From NCBI GenBank assembly GCA_020746835.1, contig JAGPNK010000001.1, positions 1,426,001 through 1,490,000 of the forward strand: a stretch of DNA of 64,000 nt. The letters are read 5' to 3'. The notes under the pieces were generated by a model. The model saw nothing but the letters and a program-made list of their open reading frames with translations, searched no databases and was not told the origin of the DNA. The first letter of the stretch is position 1; each line of letters starts with the position of its first letter. The position numbers were made by a program, and so were the translations under genes. Source of the DNA: Stachybotrys elegans. Its lineage: Eukaryota; Ascomycota; Sordariomycetes; Hypocreales; Stachybotryaceae. Below are positions 11,978 through 24,086 of this stretch, piece after piece.

Positions 11978-13431
11978 ATGTAGGTTGCAACTCCAGAACA
12001 TCAATCTCATGCCCACCCCGTGCTGACGGTTCTCCCCCAATCAGGCGCATCACCCTAAACATCTTCAATCCCCAGGCGGCTGGGGAGCAAGACAGTTTGG
12101 TGACGCTCGAGATTTTCCCCGACATGACCGTCGCAACTCTACGCGAGTCGGTACACGACGATACGGGCATCCCCACAACCTCGCAGCACATCTACCACAA
12201 CGGTCGTTTGATCTCGGATGACTCCAGGACTATGGAGCAGCTGCAGATTGGCGACGGCGATATGCTGGCTGTCCATGTCCGGGATATGCGCATCAACACA
12301 GTTCCTGCGCAACCCCGCCGCCAGGAAGCGCCACGTAGGCAGCCTGGAGAGCAGGATCCCGAGCTGCTCCGCCTCCGGTTGCTCGGTGACCCTGCCATCA
12401 GACAGCAGATCCATCCAGAGCTTGCGGCGGCGCTGGAGAGTCCCGAGCAGTTTGCCCGTGTGCTGCGCGAGAGTCGCGAGCGCGAGCAGCGCGAGCGTCG
12501 AGAGCGTCAACGTGAGATCGAAAGGCTGAACGACGACCCCTTCAACATTGAGAATCAGAGGAGGATCGAAGAGATGATTCGCCAGGAGAGGGTTATGGAG
12601 AACCTCCAGAATGCAATGGAGCATAACCCCGAAGGTGAGATGGAGATGACACTTTACGTCTCTCCCCTATGGGCTCTGTGGCTAACCAGGTAGCTAGTAT
12701 TCGGAAGAGTCCACATGCTCTACGTCGATGTGGAAGTAAATGGACACCAGGTCAAGGCACTTGTGGACTCCGGAGCCCAGGCCACCATCATGTCCCCATC
12801 CTGCGCCGATGCCTGCGGAATCATGAGGTTGGTTGATACCAGGTTTGCCGGTGTTGCGCGTGGTGTTGGTACCGCAAACATCCTCGGCCGTGTCCATTCA
12901 GCTCAGATCAAGATTGGCACCTTGTTCCTCCCCTGCAGTTTCACCGTAATGGAGGGCAAGTCTGTCGAACTGCTACTGGGGCTTGACATGTTGAAGCGCT
13001 ACCAGGCCTGTCTCGATCTGGCACAGGACAAGCTTATCATCCAGGGCGAGGCGATTCCTTTCCTGGGCGAGGCAGAAATTCCTAAAGATGAGGAGATCGA
13101 TATGGATGAGCCGACAATTCCTGGTCCCGCCGGCACCAGCATAGGTCAACACTCTGGTGCTGTTCTCCCAGCAGACCAGCCAGCACCCGCACCCGCCCCG
13201 ACACCCTCTCCCGCTCTATTTTCCCAGCGGCAAACTCCCGCTCCTGCCCAGCAGGCACCGCCGGCAGCCGTCCAGCCTGCAGCCGCCCAGCCCGAAGCTG
13301 CCCAAATGAATGTGACGCCTCAGCATGTCGAGAGCCTGGTCTCGATGGGGGCGACGCGGGAGCAGGCAATCCAAGCTCTGCAGGCGGCCGAGGACAATGT
13401 GGATGTGGCTGCTGGGTTGATATTTTTCTAA
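11978..13431 (+). CDS. DDI1: DNA-damage-inducible protein 1, ubiquitin-shuttle aspartyl protease
   Basis: Shuttles ubiquitinated clients to the proteasome and has a retroviral-type protease fold. Three exons, 11978-11979, 12045-12634 and 12698-13431, give 441 aa. Order: a ubiquitin-like domain (about 1-80, starting [10 protein letters not shown]), a charged helical linker ([13 protein letters not shown]), the RVP domain with the catalytic motif DSGA at 221-224 and the downstream [12 protein letters not shown], a Pro/Ala/Gln-rich linker, and a UBA domain (about 401-441). The start codon is split: AT ends exon 1 and the G is the first base of exon 2. This is the only way I can find to begin at the conserved MRI with an ATG. 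The second intron (63 nt) falls just before the protease domain. It converges on RRP8, 0.3 kb away. Confidence 0.94.
11980..12044 (+). other. DDI1 intron splitting the start codon
   Basis: A 65-nt intron with donor GTAGGT, branch-like GCTGAC near 12021 and acceptor CAG. It separates AT from G of the initiator. Unspliced RNA reads ATG-TAG at the same A, an immediate stop. Confidence 0.85.
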
Positions 13432-13726
13432 AAAGCAAGCGCTTGAAGCGTTTCTTCTGGACAATCTACCACCAGGCGTGTTGTAACGATTTACGAGTCC
13501 CATGGATTCATCCAAGACCTTAGCTAGACCATGACACCCGATCCAGGAATATGGAGAGAAACACCTCTTGACCTGGCGAGGCTCATGGATCTCTCATGTG
13601 TGTAAGAAACAATGAAAAATTGAGAAGGGGGTTCTGAAAAAGTCGAATTGAGGCCGGCACCTGGGCAACCTGCTTTGAACGTACACCCCCTTTCGGCCCA
13701 CCAACATGTATTTCATCCATAGTCTA

Positions 13727-15229
13727 TCACCGAATTTTGTATACACATGGCTTGAGGATGGAGTTTTCGTTGGGCTCGTCCTCCTGCACATCCATGACGT
13801 CCTCGAATTTGCGCCCAAATGCCTTCTTGCCCCGGCTCGCCGCCTCCCTAGCCACCGCTCCCTTGCCCTTGGTAGGCGTTGCGCCCTTGATGAAGTGCAT
13901 CTTGACAAACATCTTGTTGGACAGATCGACGGCCGTGCTGCGGTCTCCGTTCAGCACAAACCCCCTCTTCCTCAGCGCCTCGACAAAGGCCGAGACGTCC
14001 GTCTCCCGGCGCCGGTCATCCATGCCGTCCACCTCGACCGCCAGGTCCTGCTCGTGGGCGGCGCCGCCCTCGGCGTCCCGCGCAGCGGCACCCCGTACGC
14101 CGGCCCTGCCCGTCTTCTTCCTGTTGCCGACGCTGTGCGTGACGGGGGCGTTCTTGCTCCTCACGGGGCCGAAGCGGCTCTTGATCTCGGCGATCCACAG
14201 TTCGCCCTTCCAGTGCAGAATGCGGAAGGCCTCCTCGACAAAGTCGAGCCAGTTGGTGCCCATGAGGGCGAGGCAGAAGATGGCCACGTTGACGGAGCCG
14301 TCCTCGAGGGGGAGGTTGGCAATGTCGGCCTTTGTGACGAGCGCGCTGGGGCTCTGCAGGTCGAAGCTCCTCATCTCGACGCGCAGCTTCTTCTGGTCCT
14401 TTTGCAGGCTCTCGGCCAGCCGCGCGTCGCCGCAGCCTAGGTCGGCAATGGTGCACGTGTCGCCCGTCCTCGGCAGCGGCGCCTCCGCCAGCCGCCCGGA
14501 CGGGTTGGGCTGGCCCCGCCCAGGCGTCCTGACCTTGCCCCGGGCGCGGATGTCCTCGAGGAAGCTGTCCACGGGGTTCTCGGGCCACACCTTGACCTGC
14601 CGCCTGAAGCCCTCGTGGTACTCGTCGAACATCTCGGGCGACTCCTGGAACAGCTCGTAAGCCTCCTCGGAGGGCTTCGTGTACAGCGTCTCATTTAGGT
14701 GGCGGAAGCGTGCTGAGATGAGCTTCTCTCGCATGGATGCCTGCAGAGGCGTGAGTTTGGGAGGTGCTGGTGTCGATGTTTTCGTCTTGGCTGTGGCTTT
14801 GGTCACCGCCTCGTCGCCTGTGCCCTCCTCCTGAACATCGGTAGGAGCAGCATCCTTTTCTTGCCTCTTTTCCTTCTTGCTCTTCTTCTTCTTCTCCTTC
14901 TTGGTGCTCAGCTCTGCCGAGGGCTCATCCGCCTGCTCGTCAGCCGGCTGCGTCTCTCCCTCGGACGGCTGCTGCTCCTTCTTCTGCTTCTTATTCTTCT
15001 TCTTCTTCTGCTGCTGCTGCTGGCTCTTCTGGCCACCGGCATCAGTCTTTCCCTCGACGACCGAGTCCCACAAGTCCGCGACGTTGGCGGCCGTCACACT
15101 CTCGTCGCCTGCATCGGGCCTCTTTCTCTTATTGCTCTTGCCGGGTGCAGGGCCGGCGTTGTTCTTTTTCTGCACTTGCTCGACTTTGAGCTTGTCTGCC
15201 GAGACAGACCAGCCCGGTACAGCGAACAT
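13727..15229 (-). CDS. RRP8: 25S rRNA adenine-N1 methyltransferase / rRNA-processing protein 8
   Basis: Nucleolar SAM-dependent methyltransferase that modifies a large-subunit rRNA adenine and acts in early pre-rRNA cleavage. Single exon, 500 aa. The start at 15229 gives MFAVPGWSVSADKL, the typical fungal opening; the frame is open further upstream but has no supported start. The N-terminal half is Lys/Glu-rich with a Gln run (CAG repeats, near 15008-15022) and a nuclear-localisation-like KSNKRKRPD. The methyltransferase domain is in the C-terminal half: motif I ADLGCGDARLAESL, then FDLQSPSALVTKADIANLPL, VNVAIFCLALMGTNWLDFVEE and LWIAEIKSRF. A long Ala/Gly-rich insertion follows motif IV, before the end of the domain. 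High GC in the catalytic half produces several long shadow ORFs. Confidence 0.94.
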   Translation of the reverse strand: MFAVPGWSVSADKLKVEQVQKKNNAGPAPGKSNKRKRPDAGDESVTAANVADLWDSVVEGKTDAGGQKSQQQQQKKKKNKKQKKEQQPSEGETQPADEQADEPSAELSTKKEKKKKSKKEKRQEKDAAPTDVQEEGTGDEAVTKATAKTKTSTPAPPKLTPLQASMREKLISARFRHLNETLYTKPSEEAYELFQESPEMFDEYHEGFRRQVKVWPENPVDSFLEDIRARGKVRTPGRGQPNPSGRLAEAPLPRTGDTCTIADLGCGDARLAESLQKDQKKLRVEMRSFDLQSPSALVTKADIANLPLEDGSVNVAIFCLALMGTNWLDFVEEAFRILHWKGELWIAEIKSRFGPVRSKNAPVTHSVGNRKKTGRAGVRGAAARDAEGGAAHEQDLAVEVDGMDDRRRETDVSAFVEALRKRGFVLNGDRSTAVDLSNKMFVKMHFIKGATPTKGKGAVAREAASRGKKAFGRKFEDVMDVQEDEPNENSILKPCVYKIR

Positions 15230-18200
15230 GACGAAATTGAGTGCAGATGAAATTAAGCTGTATTGTGGTGAAGTTGACGGTTTTCGCGAAACCTTTACAT
15301 GTAAATTGGGGATGTTTTTTTCTTCCAACTTTTTAGCGGGTCCACTTACCCTATAGTTGACGGGCACTAAGCAGCTAAGATCAAAACTACCTCTAACTAT
15401 CGGCGGTTCCTTTGCAACATTAACCAGCACGGCTATTGTTCCCTGAAATACTGTTCTTTTTATTTGTATCAAAAAGACATAAGAGGGATAAATGGTCAAG
15501 GGGACCCATGCCCAGGTCACCATCCTTCCTCATTTATTTATCGCGTTTTGCGATCCTCCCATAAAAGCATCCCCTGCCCAACAGTTGCTCCAGGATTATG
15601 AAAGATGAAGGGCACGTTCTACGCTCGCGCACTCAGATAAGGCAGAACGGGAAAGAAGAACACCAGCACAATATTACGATCTCACCAGCTCTCAAAGAAC
15701 TCCGAATCCGCAGATCAACCACATTACTAGGAAGCGACAAGCCCATGGCTCGCCTCGTGGCTAGAAGCAAAGGACCGACGCAGTGACTCATGACACGGCA
15801 TAATACCGAGGCGAATGGCAGTGGACGGGATTGACTGGACGGCATCCCTTCCCATGATCTCGTGGAGGCGCGGCGGGCTTCCGATGGGGTCACGTAGCCA
15901 GTCGCCTGCCACTTTCCGCGTGCCCAAGAACCCAAAGTCAACCATGTTGATCCCAAGCATACAGCCAATCGCCCACCGCCCACCTCGAATGAGTACTGCG
16001 ACGCGTTTTCCAACCTCACCCAGCGAAGATATGGCAGTACCTGTCTCGCACCACAGCCGGCGGATGCTTGCCTTAGATCGCTGCAGCCTAGGCGGGTGTA
16101 TCTATCAAGTACGAGAAAGGATGAGGAATCCCACACCTAGCTAGAGGGATCCTATCTGGTTACGTGGAGCATCTTTCTACATCTGGGGTGCTGCCGCAAA
16201 CCAGCTGCCTGGCCCCGCCTGGCTCTATTCCGTAGACAACTGTGCTCCCAGATATATCAGACTATGCAGCTGGCCTTCCTGGCCGGCTCATGGGAACTAT
16301 GTCTCCCAGCGGCCGGGTTGCACAGCACATGGGGCCTCTAACAAAAGCTCACAGCCAGATGTAGGATTGGGTTTGCTATCCTGTGCCCCGACATCCTCAG
16401 GTTTGTGGCCTGACTGCAGAGAGGGTCCTGAGAAAGGCCATCGGGGTTCGGAATGTAGGCGTACGCTCTTTTTCGCCTTGCCACGGTGCGAGCACCAAAA
16501 GTGACACCTCCTGAGCCAAGCGGCAAAATTCCAGACCTAATGTATCCCACTGGCGGGAGAGTAGAAGAGAAGTAGGCACGCCGCTTGGGTTCCGCATGGA
16601 TGACCCGTTGTCATCTTCCAAACCAGGGAGAACTGATGAATAGGCCCGACAGTTTGGCCAACACGTACTACGAGATGGTTGTGCCATCGCCATTGCTGCG
16701 GATCTGGTGTCTTCCCGGTTGTGGCTGCATACGCTCTGTTGTAGGAGACACTATATGCTGTACAACCTATCTAGTCCTGGAGACCTGTTGTTTGTATCGA
16801 ATGTTTTATCGAAACGTAGCCATCCGTGGATGGAGTCCAATGGAATCACCAAGCTAGACAAGAGCGAGCCTTCTGGCTATCCAAAAATTGGCCAGAATAG
16901 CTAGATATATTCCCCCAAGCTAGATCAACTGCTGTCTGCCCTTCCCCTCACAACTCAACTTCCACACTTTGCTTTGGTGGTACAAGATGGTGCAAAGGCA
17001 ATGTGCATCGCAATACAACATACTCTCAAGGGTGCAGGTACATAATCTGGCGGGGGGACAGTCCGTCCACGTTGCGACTAGCCATGCTCAGATAGAATCT
17101 GGGAGCTGCAATCTCATAGACGGATAGCGACTAGGATCGACGAGGGTGAGGAAGAGCGAGACGACCGGTGCCCGCTCCATCACACCCCCGAGGAAGGGCC
17201 ATAAAGTCCAAGACCTCCAAGGCAGCAATATAGAGCTTGTGGCTGCAGGGGTGGTACCATGTGGCCTGCGTCTAAGCAGAGACGAAATGGTAATACGATT
17301 TCAGCATTCATGTCGTACGGCTGCCCCGTTGGCAGGAATCAAGAATCATACCCCCTCAAATCCATTTCGAGGTGGGTGGTCTGTTGTTAGAATCCTTGTG
17401 AGAGGAGATAGCCTCGTGTGATCCTTGATTATGACGGCAACGTGGGATGCTTTTGGCCTCAGCACGCCCTGTTCCAGACTCGGATGGAGCAGTGATCGGT
17501 GAGAGGACGGGTGGCGACAGTTTGAGCCTAGTTTCTCCTCGCCCTGATGACTTTGTTGGCTGTGCTGATGCATGGCGTCCGCCACCCGTCAAAGACATTG
17601 CTCATGTGAAGTAGCACCTTGACTCGTACGGTTTTCGTTTCCCAGTACGCCCAGGCGTCAGGCACTCCGCAACTGGATCCGCGAGCTCCATCCAGCAAGC
17701 CATCCTGTCGTATCTCGAGGCGCTGTTGAGTTTGAACGGCTTACCGCTGACGGATCACCAACTTGTCTCAAGGCCTGTGCCTCCGCGGCCACGGCTTATT
17801 GCGCGCTGGGCGAACAATGAACTGTGGGGGGTGGGCTGTTTGGTGCGTGGTGACCCGAGCGTGCCAGAAGAACATGCCCCAGACGGACACTGGTGATGGA
17901 GATGGGAACGGTCTCATGACCTCGTGTTCGGGTGCCGATGGAAGACAGGCTGAGGAGTCAGAGACAAACAAGTACAGCCAACCCTTACCTGATGTCAGAA
18001 AATGCAGTTCTAGTCTCCTAGGAGAACCGCAGCGACAGAGAAAGACGACGTCCTGGCCATAATATGAAAGCCCGTTGGAAGAGGGGGAGAGAATTTTGAC
18101 ACCCGAAACACACCCTGCCTGCTTGCCACATGGCAAGTGTTGACAATGGAACTTGTGTCCTGGAATTAATGAGGTCTGCAGGTACCTCCGACTTGTAGGC

Positions 18201-19947
18201 GCACCTGAGGTGCCAAGTAAAGTAAAACAGCTGCCTCGAGAAAATTGGCAGGCCAAACTCGGGATGCCAATGATCTGGACAGCCAAAGCATCGGGGATCC
18301 CGCTGCTCTCCCTGGCTACACCCAGATGAGGCGTTGCGTATGCTAGCCAGGGGTGGCTACTTTCTCTCTTTCAGAGGCTGGGCACGCGTCCACATCCCTC
18401 ATGCATTCTGGCTCTGTGCTACTCGACATGGACATGCGAGTCCCGTCTCCTTTCCTTGTATACAGTATCCCGCACATCCCGACCGTATTGGATTAGGTCG
18501 ACATCGCAATACAGAACAATGCAGAACAATAGGATGTGCGAATAGGTAGTAGGTGTGAATGGATGACCAGCCCGGTCGTGAAGCCAGGGTAGCTCGTTGC
18601 TGAGGGTGATTTGTCCTAGGTCGTCTTGATATCCAAGTAATTCGCTCGAAAGAGCCTTAGAGTGCTTCTTCGCCGACTCCTTTCCAGGGAGTGAAAAGGA
18701 ACCTAGATCAGGTAAGGCAAGCGCACCGGCTGCCTTGATCATTTACTCAATATGGTCAAATTCATACAAGTTAGTAGGCAGACAAAAGGTACCTGATGAC
18801 CAGAAGGTACCAACCTAGGAGGTAGGAGGCAAGAGGCAGGAGGTGGGCGAGAGGTAGGTGTGCTAATCCAGGTACGAGGCAGGGAGTGGTAGTTGGGATC
18901 GAGGATGATGTGGAAGGCCCCCTAAGCTCACACCTTCCCCGCGAGTGTCACCACCCACTTCAGGGTACGAGCAGGAGGCAGGCTGACGAATTGAACACTT
19001 TAATGCTGCAAGCACAGATCTTCCAACGACGCTTCCTCCACCTCCATTTCTGCGAGTCCATCCTGTCCTTTCGCGCATCCCACACCCAGCTTACTTGGCC
19101 TCTGACCTCTGGCCCCTCCTCTTTCGTCCCAACTCCAGGTCCAACGTCTTTATCTAATCGCATATGCAATCTCAAATCGGCTATTCATCGAACCAAAGCC
19201 TCTGACTACTTGATTGACGAGTTCTTCCCTGACCTTGGTCCGTGAATTTTGCCACGAGGTACATCTCACTCCCCCCTTTGGAGCCACAAACTCGCGACGC
19301 CGCCGCCGCCTCTCCTCGTGGTTGTTGAAAGACTTGTGCTAATCAAGGCAATAGTCTCTGTATTCTGTCAACGCTTCTTCCTGCTAGCATTCCTCCTGCC
19401 GACGACACGTTCGTGCCCGTCAACGTCACTGGACACGCCTCATCGGCTGGATCCGAGCTATTATCGAGGGAGCTGACCTCACCCCCCGACCAAGACCCGA
19501 GCACGGCCGGACTGGAGGACAGTTCGGAGCTCATCCATTAGACCCGGAAGGCACTAATGAACTTTGCACATCGTCTTCTTCGGACTTCGAGTACCCAGCT
19601 TCCCCGTCGAGTTGCACAGCTATGTGTCACCCACTCCTATACCCCTACGTCCTGCCGTCTACTGCATGATAAAGAACGGCCCCTCTCATCGGAGCATACT
19701 CATATAAATTCTTGTTTATCTGAAAGCTAAGATTGATCTGTATATGATTCCTCGGGCTTGGCCGCATCAAGCACTTGGCTTCTCACTTGGTGTTTCAACC
19801 CACGCCCTTCTCCTACCACTTTAGCAAATCCCTTTCGCAACGACAGCTTCGGCTGGGGCTACAAGACCGTCTCTCGACTTGCTTGAGGGCCATCCGGATT
19901 CGACCAGTTCCTGAACAGTCCAGTGTCTGGCCCCAGGAGGTATCGTG
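15230..19947. other. 4.7-kb gene-free region upstream of the Zn2Cys6 gene
   Basis: Between two divergently transcribed genes. I find no ORF with recognisable domains or a splice-supported model; the longest (17768-18286, minus) has no family features. Short AGGTAGGAGGCAAGAGGCAGG-like repeats occur near 18810-18860. The last 800 bases are C/T-rich and may be a long leader for the regulator. An unannotated lncRNA or a small spliced gene is possible but unsupported. Confidence 0.45.
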
Positions 19948-22941
19948 ATGGCATCCGCTGCCCATGACTCTCGCCAGTCGGGATCATCACTATCGCTGCC
20001 CCACGATGGTGGTAATGAGGACCCCAATCAAAAGAAGCCCAACGTTCGGAAAAGAACCAAGACAGGATGCCTGAGTAAGTAACCGTTAACAAGCGGCTCT
20101 TGGAGTTTGGTTATATTCTAACATTGGTAAACGGAAAGCCTGTCGCAAGAGACGCATCAAATGCGACGAGGGACGCCCTGTATGTCACAACTGTATTAAG
20201 TCGAAACGACATTGCGAAGGCTATATCCAGAGGGTAGTCTTCAAAGACATGGGTGTTCATCATGGGGCGTTTGGACCACCGGCCGTATTTCCTCCTGGCC
20301 CTTCCAATCCTATTACTTCTTTTGTGCCACAACTCAGATCCTCATCTCAGGGGCCTCTTCCAGTTATTGCCCCAAAGCCACCGACTCGCAATCCTCCTCT
20401 ACAGCTACACTTTCACCAACCGGCCGAATTCGAAGAACCACAAGCTCAACCTGAATTTCCTGCCAGCTCTGGACAATTCCACTATGAAACAAGTCTGGTC
20501 CAGCCCAACCCACTCCTGTCATCAAACTACCTGCCAAGCTCACAGCAAGCTGAAGACCTACGGCATGTTGGGGCTAATCTCCCCTCCAAGAGCAGGGAGC
20601 AGTCATCTTTCGCCAATCCGGCACCAATTATGATTTCTAGGAACGCAGACGGTGTCAACCTTGACGGTACCGATCTTGCCGGTACAGAGAATCGAACCTA
20701 CCAGCACGACGACGGCGACGACGACGACGAGGATGACTCCAGCCTAGAGTCGGAAGATGAAGAGTACGATCCGACATATACGGCTCCCCCTACAACAACG
20801 AAATTCTTGGGCTCGTGGTCTGGGATATCCTTTCGGGCGGCTGGCGCTGTTCCTCAGACCCAAACCAGAGTCCTGACCGAGTACATGAATTCTCTGCATA
20901 CGTCGGACCTGAGAGAGCCTAGGACGAGAGGAATATTCATGCACTTCATCGCCGTAACTGGCCCCTGCATGTCTATGTACGAGAGACAGGAGTTCGAACC
21001 ATCTATACAAATGCAACCGGCACCTGGTAATGCAGTTGGCCGTAGTCTATGGAGCTGTAAGTTGAAGCACCCCAGAAACACAAGGAGTGTCTAACTCGAC
21101 AGTCACACTTCCCAGCCTCTCGCTTCAGAACCCTGGGCTGCTTTACGCCATGCTGGCCCTGAGCAGCCTACAGATTGCGAAATTGCAAGGAGTCCCTGCC
21201 ATGCATGCAATGAAATACTACCAGCGCGCTATCCGCCGAGTCGCCAGGAGTGTACAATCGCCGTTGCGAAGGACCTTGCCTGCAACTATAGCTGCTACGC
21301 TTCTGCTGGCATACTTCGAAGTCTGGTCCTCAGATCACACCAAGTGGTGCACCCATCTCTTTGGAGCTAGAATACTGTTCCGGGAAATTCCTCTCAAAGA
21401 CATGTCACGTTTGTGCCTGCCTACTAAACGACAGCACGAGCTCGAAAAGTTACAGGAGCAGAACAGCGTGAGCGCATTCTTCTTGGGTTATGATGCTGTC
21501 GCTGATGGCTGTATGACGGATATGAATTATCCACTCTTGAGCATGATTACGGGGATGGATATACTCCCCGAAGACTACAACCTCCGGGATGATGCCACTT
21601 ACAATTTGTCCTACAATGCAACCAAGAACGATATTGAACGATACGACAACCTCCGCGATTTGTTCTGGTGGTACTGCAAGATGGATGTATACCAGAGCAT
21701 GCTGGGGGGCACTCGGCTGTTGTACGCACATCAAAATCACAGAGGATATATGCTCAATAGCTAATTGATACAGAATGGAATACGGAGATTGGACTCAATG
21801 TCCGCCGAGAGCGCCAATGTCACGAATCGACGCAGCGTACGTATAACGCATGGGCACATATACTCTTTCTTCTTCCTCCTACATTATCATGCTAAGCAAC
21901 AAGAGCAGGTACGGCACATATGACCACCTGATCTTATTACTCGGACGTGTTGCAAGCTTCTCTTCTAAGGACATGGCAAGAAAGATCAAGGCGAACCGAA
22001 ATACCAGCAACCTGTCGAGCGCAGGCTCTCCACCTCCATATCTAGGCATGCTCCCAACTCAGGGGACATTTCCGGCACCTATGGGCTTCAGTCCTCCAAG
22101 ATATGCTTCACCACAGAGCGAGCCCTTTGACGATATAGAGCCTCACATAAGACTACAAACGGCTCTCGACGAGTGGGAAGCCATAAGAAAAGCCTTTGAG
22201 GTTTTTGAAAAGCACCTGGGGGCAGACTTTCAGCCGGAGGCTAAGAACAACGGGTATAAGTCGCCATTTGGACCAACACTCCAGTACAAGAACCACGCTG
22301 TAGCCGGGATATGGATGAATTTCTACATGGGGCTTATTCACCTCTTTCGCAGCCATCCCTCCATGCCTCCAGCAGCAATGCAAGCAGCGGGTTTATCGGC
22401 GCGTCAAACGGCAGGCTACGCAATCAAGATCGGGCGCATCGCCGCAGGACTGACTGGGGGCTGCACAAATGCCGCCGAGATCAGCTCACTCGTGGGCCCG
22501 GCCTTTATTGAGAGCGCATTCTGTCTCTTTGTCGCTGCCGTCCAGGTTGGTCGAGCATCTTTTGCCTGCATTTTCCCCTACTAACAAACCGAAAAGTACC
22601 AGGAAGAGTCTCAGCGTCGATGGGTAGTCCAACGAATGCACGAGATATCTCGCCTCACGGGATGGCAGTCAGCCAAGCAGATCGCTGATGGTTGTGAGTC
22701 GGGATGGATCAAGGCAGCGCAGCTTGGGCGGGGACCTCCGTACATTCGAGCTACTGGCTTCACCAATGTGCCCACGTCCGTCTGGAACAACCCGCGGCGC
22801 ATTGATCGGAAGATCCATGAGCTAGATCATGGCGATGATAAACGCTTGGTTCTTGCCAAGTCTGAGCGTGCGCATTATGCTCTTGGGATTTTGGGCGTTG
22901 AGCATGATTTGGAGGTCCTTGATTTGGAGGACGAGAGTTGA
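19948..22941 (+). CDS. Zn2Cys6 fungal transcription factor with fungal-specific regulatory domain
   Basis: Sequence-specific DNA-binding regulator; its target pathway cannot be read from sequence. Six exons, 19948-20074, 20139-21056, 21103-21721, 21774-21836, 21909-22545 and 22597-22941, give 902 aa. The binuclear zinc cluster has Cys at 41, 44, 51, 58, 61 and 68 (C-x2-C-x6-C-x6-C-x2-C-x6-C), is preceded by a basic RKRTKTG and followed by KSKRHCEGYIQRVVFKD. A long Pro/Gln-rich linker and a very acidic patch (DDGDDDDEDD, about residue 210) could serve activation. From about residue 345 there is the C-terminal fungal-specific transcription-factor domain (LLYAMLALSSLQIAKLQG, YDHLILLLGRVASF). The first intron cuts inside the zinc cluster, as is common. 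The 63-nt exon 4 uses donor GTACGT. Junctions are inferred from frame and domain continuity. Confidence 0.9.
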
Positions 22942-23207
22942 GCAAGCCGCTATTGGCTTTTCATTATGTTCTCCGTATCTCTCGTGTTTGCATCTTTACG
23001 CAGCAGGCGGTGCAGCGGAGTCGGCACATTTTCTTACTGGAATCTGTATTAATGAAAACGTGGTCTTCAGCTTGGTGCGGGGAGGCAGCTTAATGGCACA
23101 TAGTTGAGCCAGCCGGCGGGCGAGTGGAACAAAGATAAGCGTGGTAGAGGCTTGATTGGTGGCTTGTGATGTAGAATGTCCCTTCTTGTTCTATAGCAGA
23201 TGCCTCT
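22942..23207. other. Convergent intergenic (Zn2Cys6 / PUP2)
   Basis: A 266-bp spacer that must contain both 3' ends. Nothing else seen. Confidence 0.4.
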
Positions 23208-24086
23208 CTAGTTAGCTGGTAGTCGTTCTACGACAGCTGCCATCTCCTCGTCCGTGTATATCCTGAAGCCTTTGTCCTTGGTCACGCTAGCTAGTTGCAC
23301 GTTCTTGGCATCCAGCTTCTCCTCCATGACCTGCTTCAACGTCTTTAAGACGAGGGTCTCGGCATCCGTGATGGTAAGAGACTGGCCGGGTTAGCTTCGC
23401 AACCAAAACCCATAAATTGTAACGGGAAAGGCAGAGATGACAAACCTTGTGATATTCATTCTGGAGCTCGGCCTGCGCTCCCTCAGATCCGGAGCCGATG
23501 GCCTTTGCATCGTAGCGGTAGAAGGTTCCGCTGGGCTCGGCGTGGAACAATTGAGGCCCCTCCTCGTCGTAGCCTGCAATCAAGAGCGCGACGCCAAAAG
23601 GTCTGCTCATGATGGTCTCCTCTCCGTCAGCACCCTCGCCGAAGCGCAGCGCCAGGTCGCAGATTGCTTGGGTGGTGCTCTCCACACCGAGGGGCTCGTT
23701 GTAGTTGAAGGCATGGCTCTGGCACTCGACGCGGGCGTGCTCGACCATGGAGCGGGCATCGGCCTGGAGACCGGACATGGCGCAGCCAATGTGACGGTCG
23801 ATTTCGACAATCTTCTCGACAGACGACGTCTCTAGCAGGGTGGACGTCACACGCTTCTCAACACCGAGGATAACGCCGTCGGACGTGGCGACGCCGATGG
23901 CTGTGGATCCGAGCTTGATGGCTTCGAGGGAGTATTCGACCTGGAACAGACGACCTTCGGGGGAGAAGGTGTTGATCCCCCGATCTATCGAGGCTTGGTC
24001 AGCTGGGCCGAACAAGAGGGTGTCGTGGGAGCTTGGGTGGAGGGGATGGGGATGAGCTTGCCGTATTCAGATCTTGCCATAAACAT
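23208..24086 (-). CDS. PUP2: 20S proteasome subunit alpha type-5
   Basis: Alpha-ring subunit of the 20S proteasome core, gating entry to the proteolytic chamber. Three exons on the minus strand, 24062-24086, 23446-23984 and 23208-23381, give 245 aa, the family size. The N-terminus [20 protein letters not shown] carries the conserved alpha-subunit signature (YDRG, then [20 protein letters not shown]); [12 protein letters not shown] and [17 protein letters not shown] follow. The C-terminus ends in the acidic segment MEEKLDAKN and VVERLPAN. Exon 1 is only 25 nt, and its intron begins with GC (GCAAGC) rather than GT. Reading through the intron meets TAG exactly at the acceptor. Genes for GCP2 and PUP2 diverge from an 0.87-kb shared upstream region. 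Confidence 0.95.
23985..24061 (-). other. GC-AG intron 1 of PUP2
   Basis: A 77-nt intron: donor GCAAGC, branch-like GCTGAC about 18 nt before the acceptor, acceptor ATAG. No GT donor nearby rebuilds the conserved SEYDRG sequence. Confidence 0.85.

Noticed and set aside
13706..14660. Long plus-strand ORFs over RRP8
   Set aside because: GC-rich antisense shadows; the minus strand has the methyltransferase motifs.
15230..15523. N-terminal extension of RRP8
   Set aside because: Open frame but no ATG giving a homologous sequence; MFAVPGW is the family start.
17768..18286. 172-codon minus-strand ORF in the gene-free stretch
   Set aside because: No domain, no signal peptide, atypical composition; could be chance.
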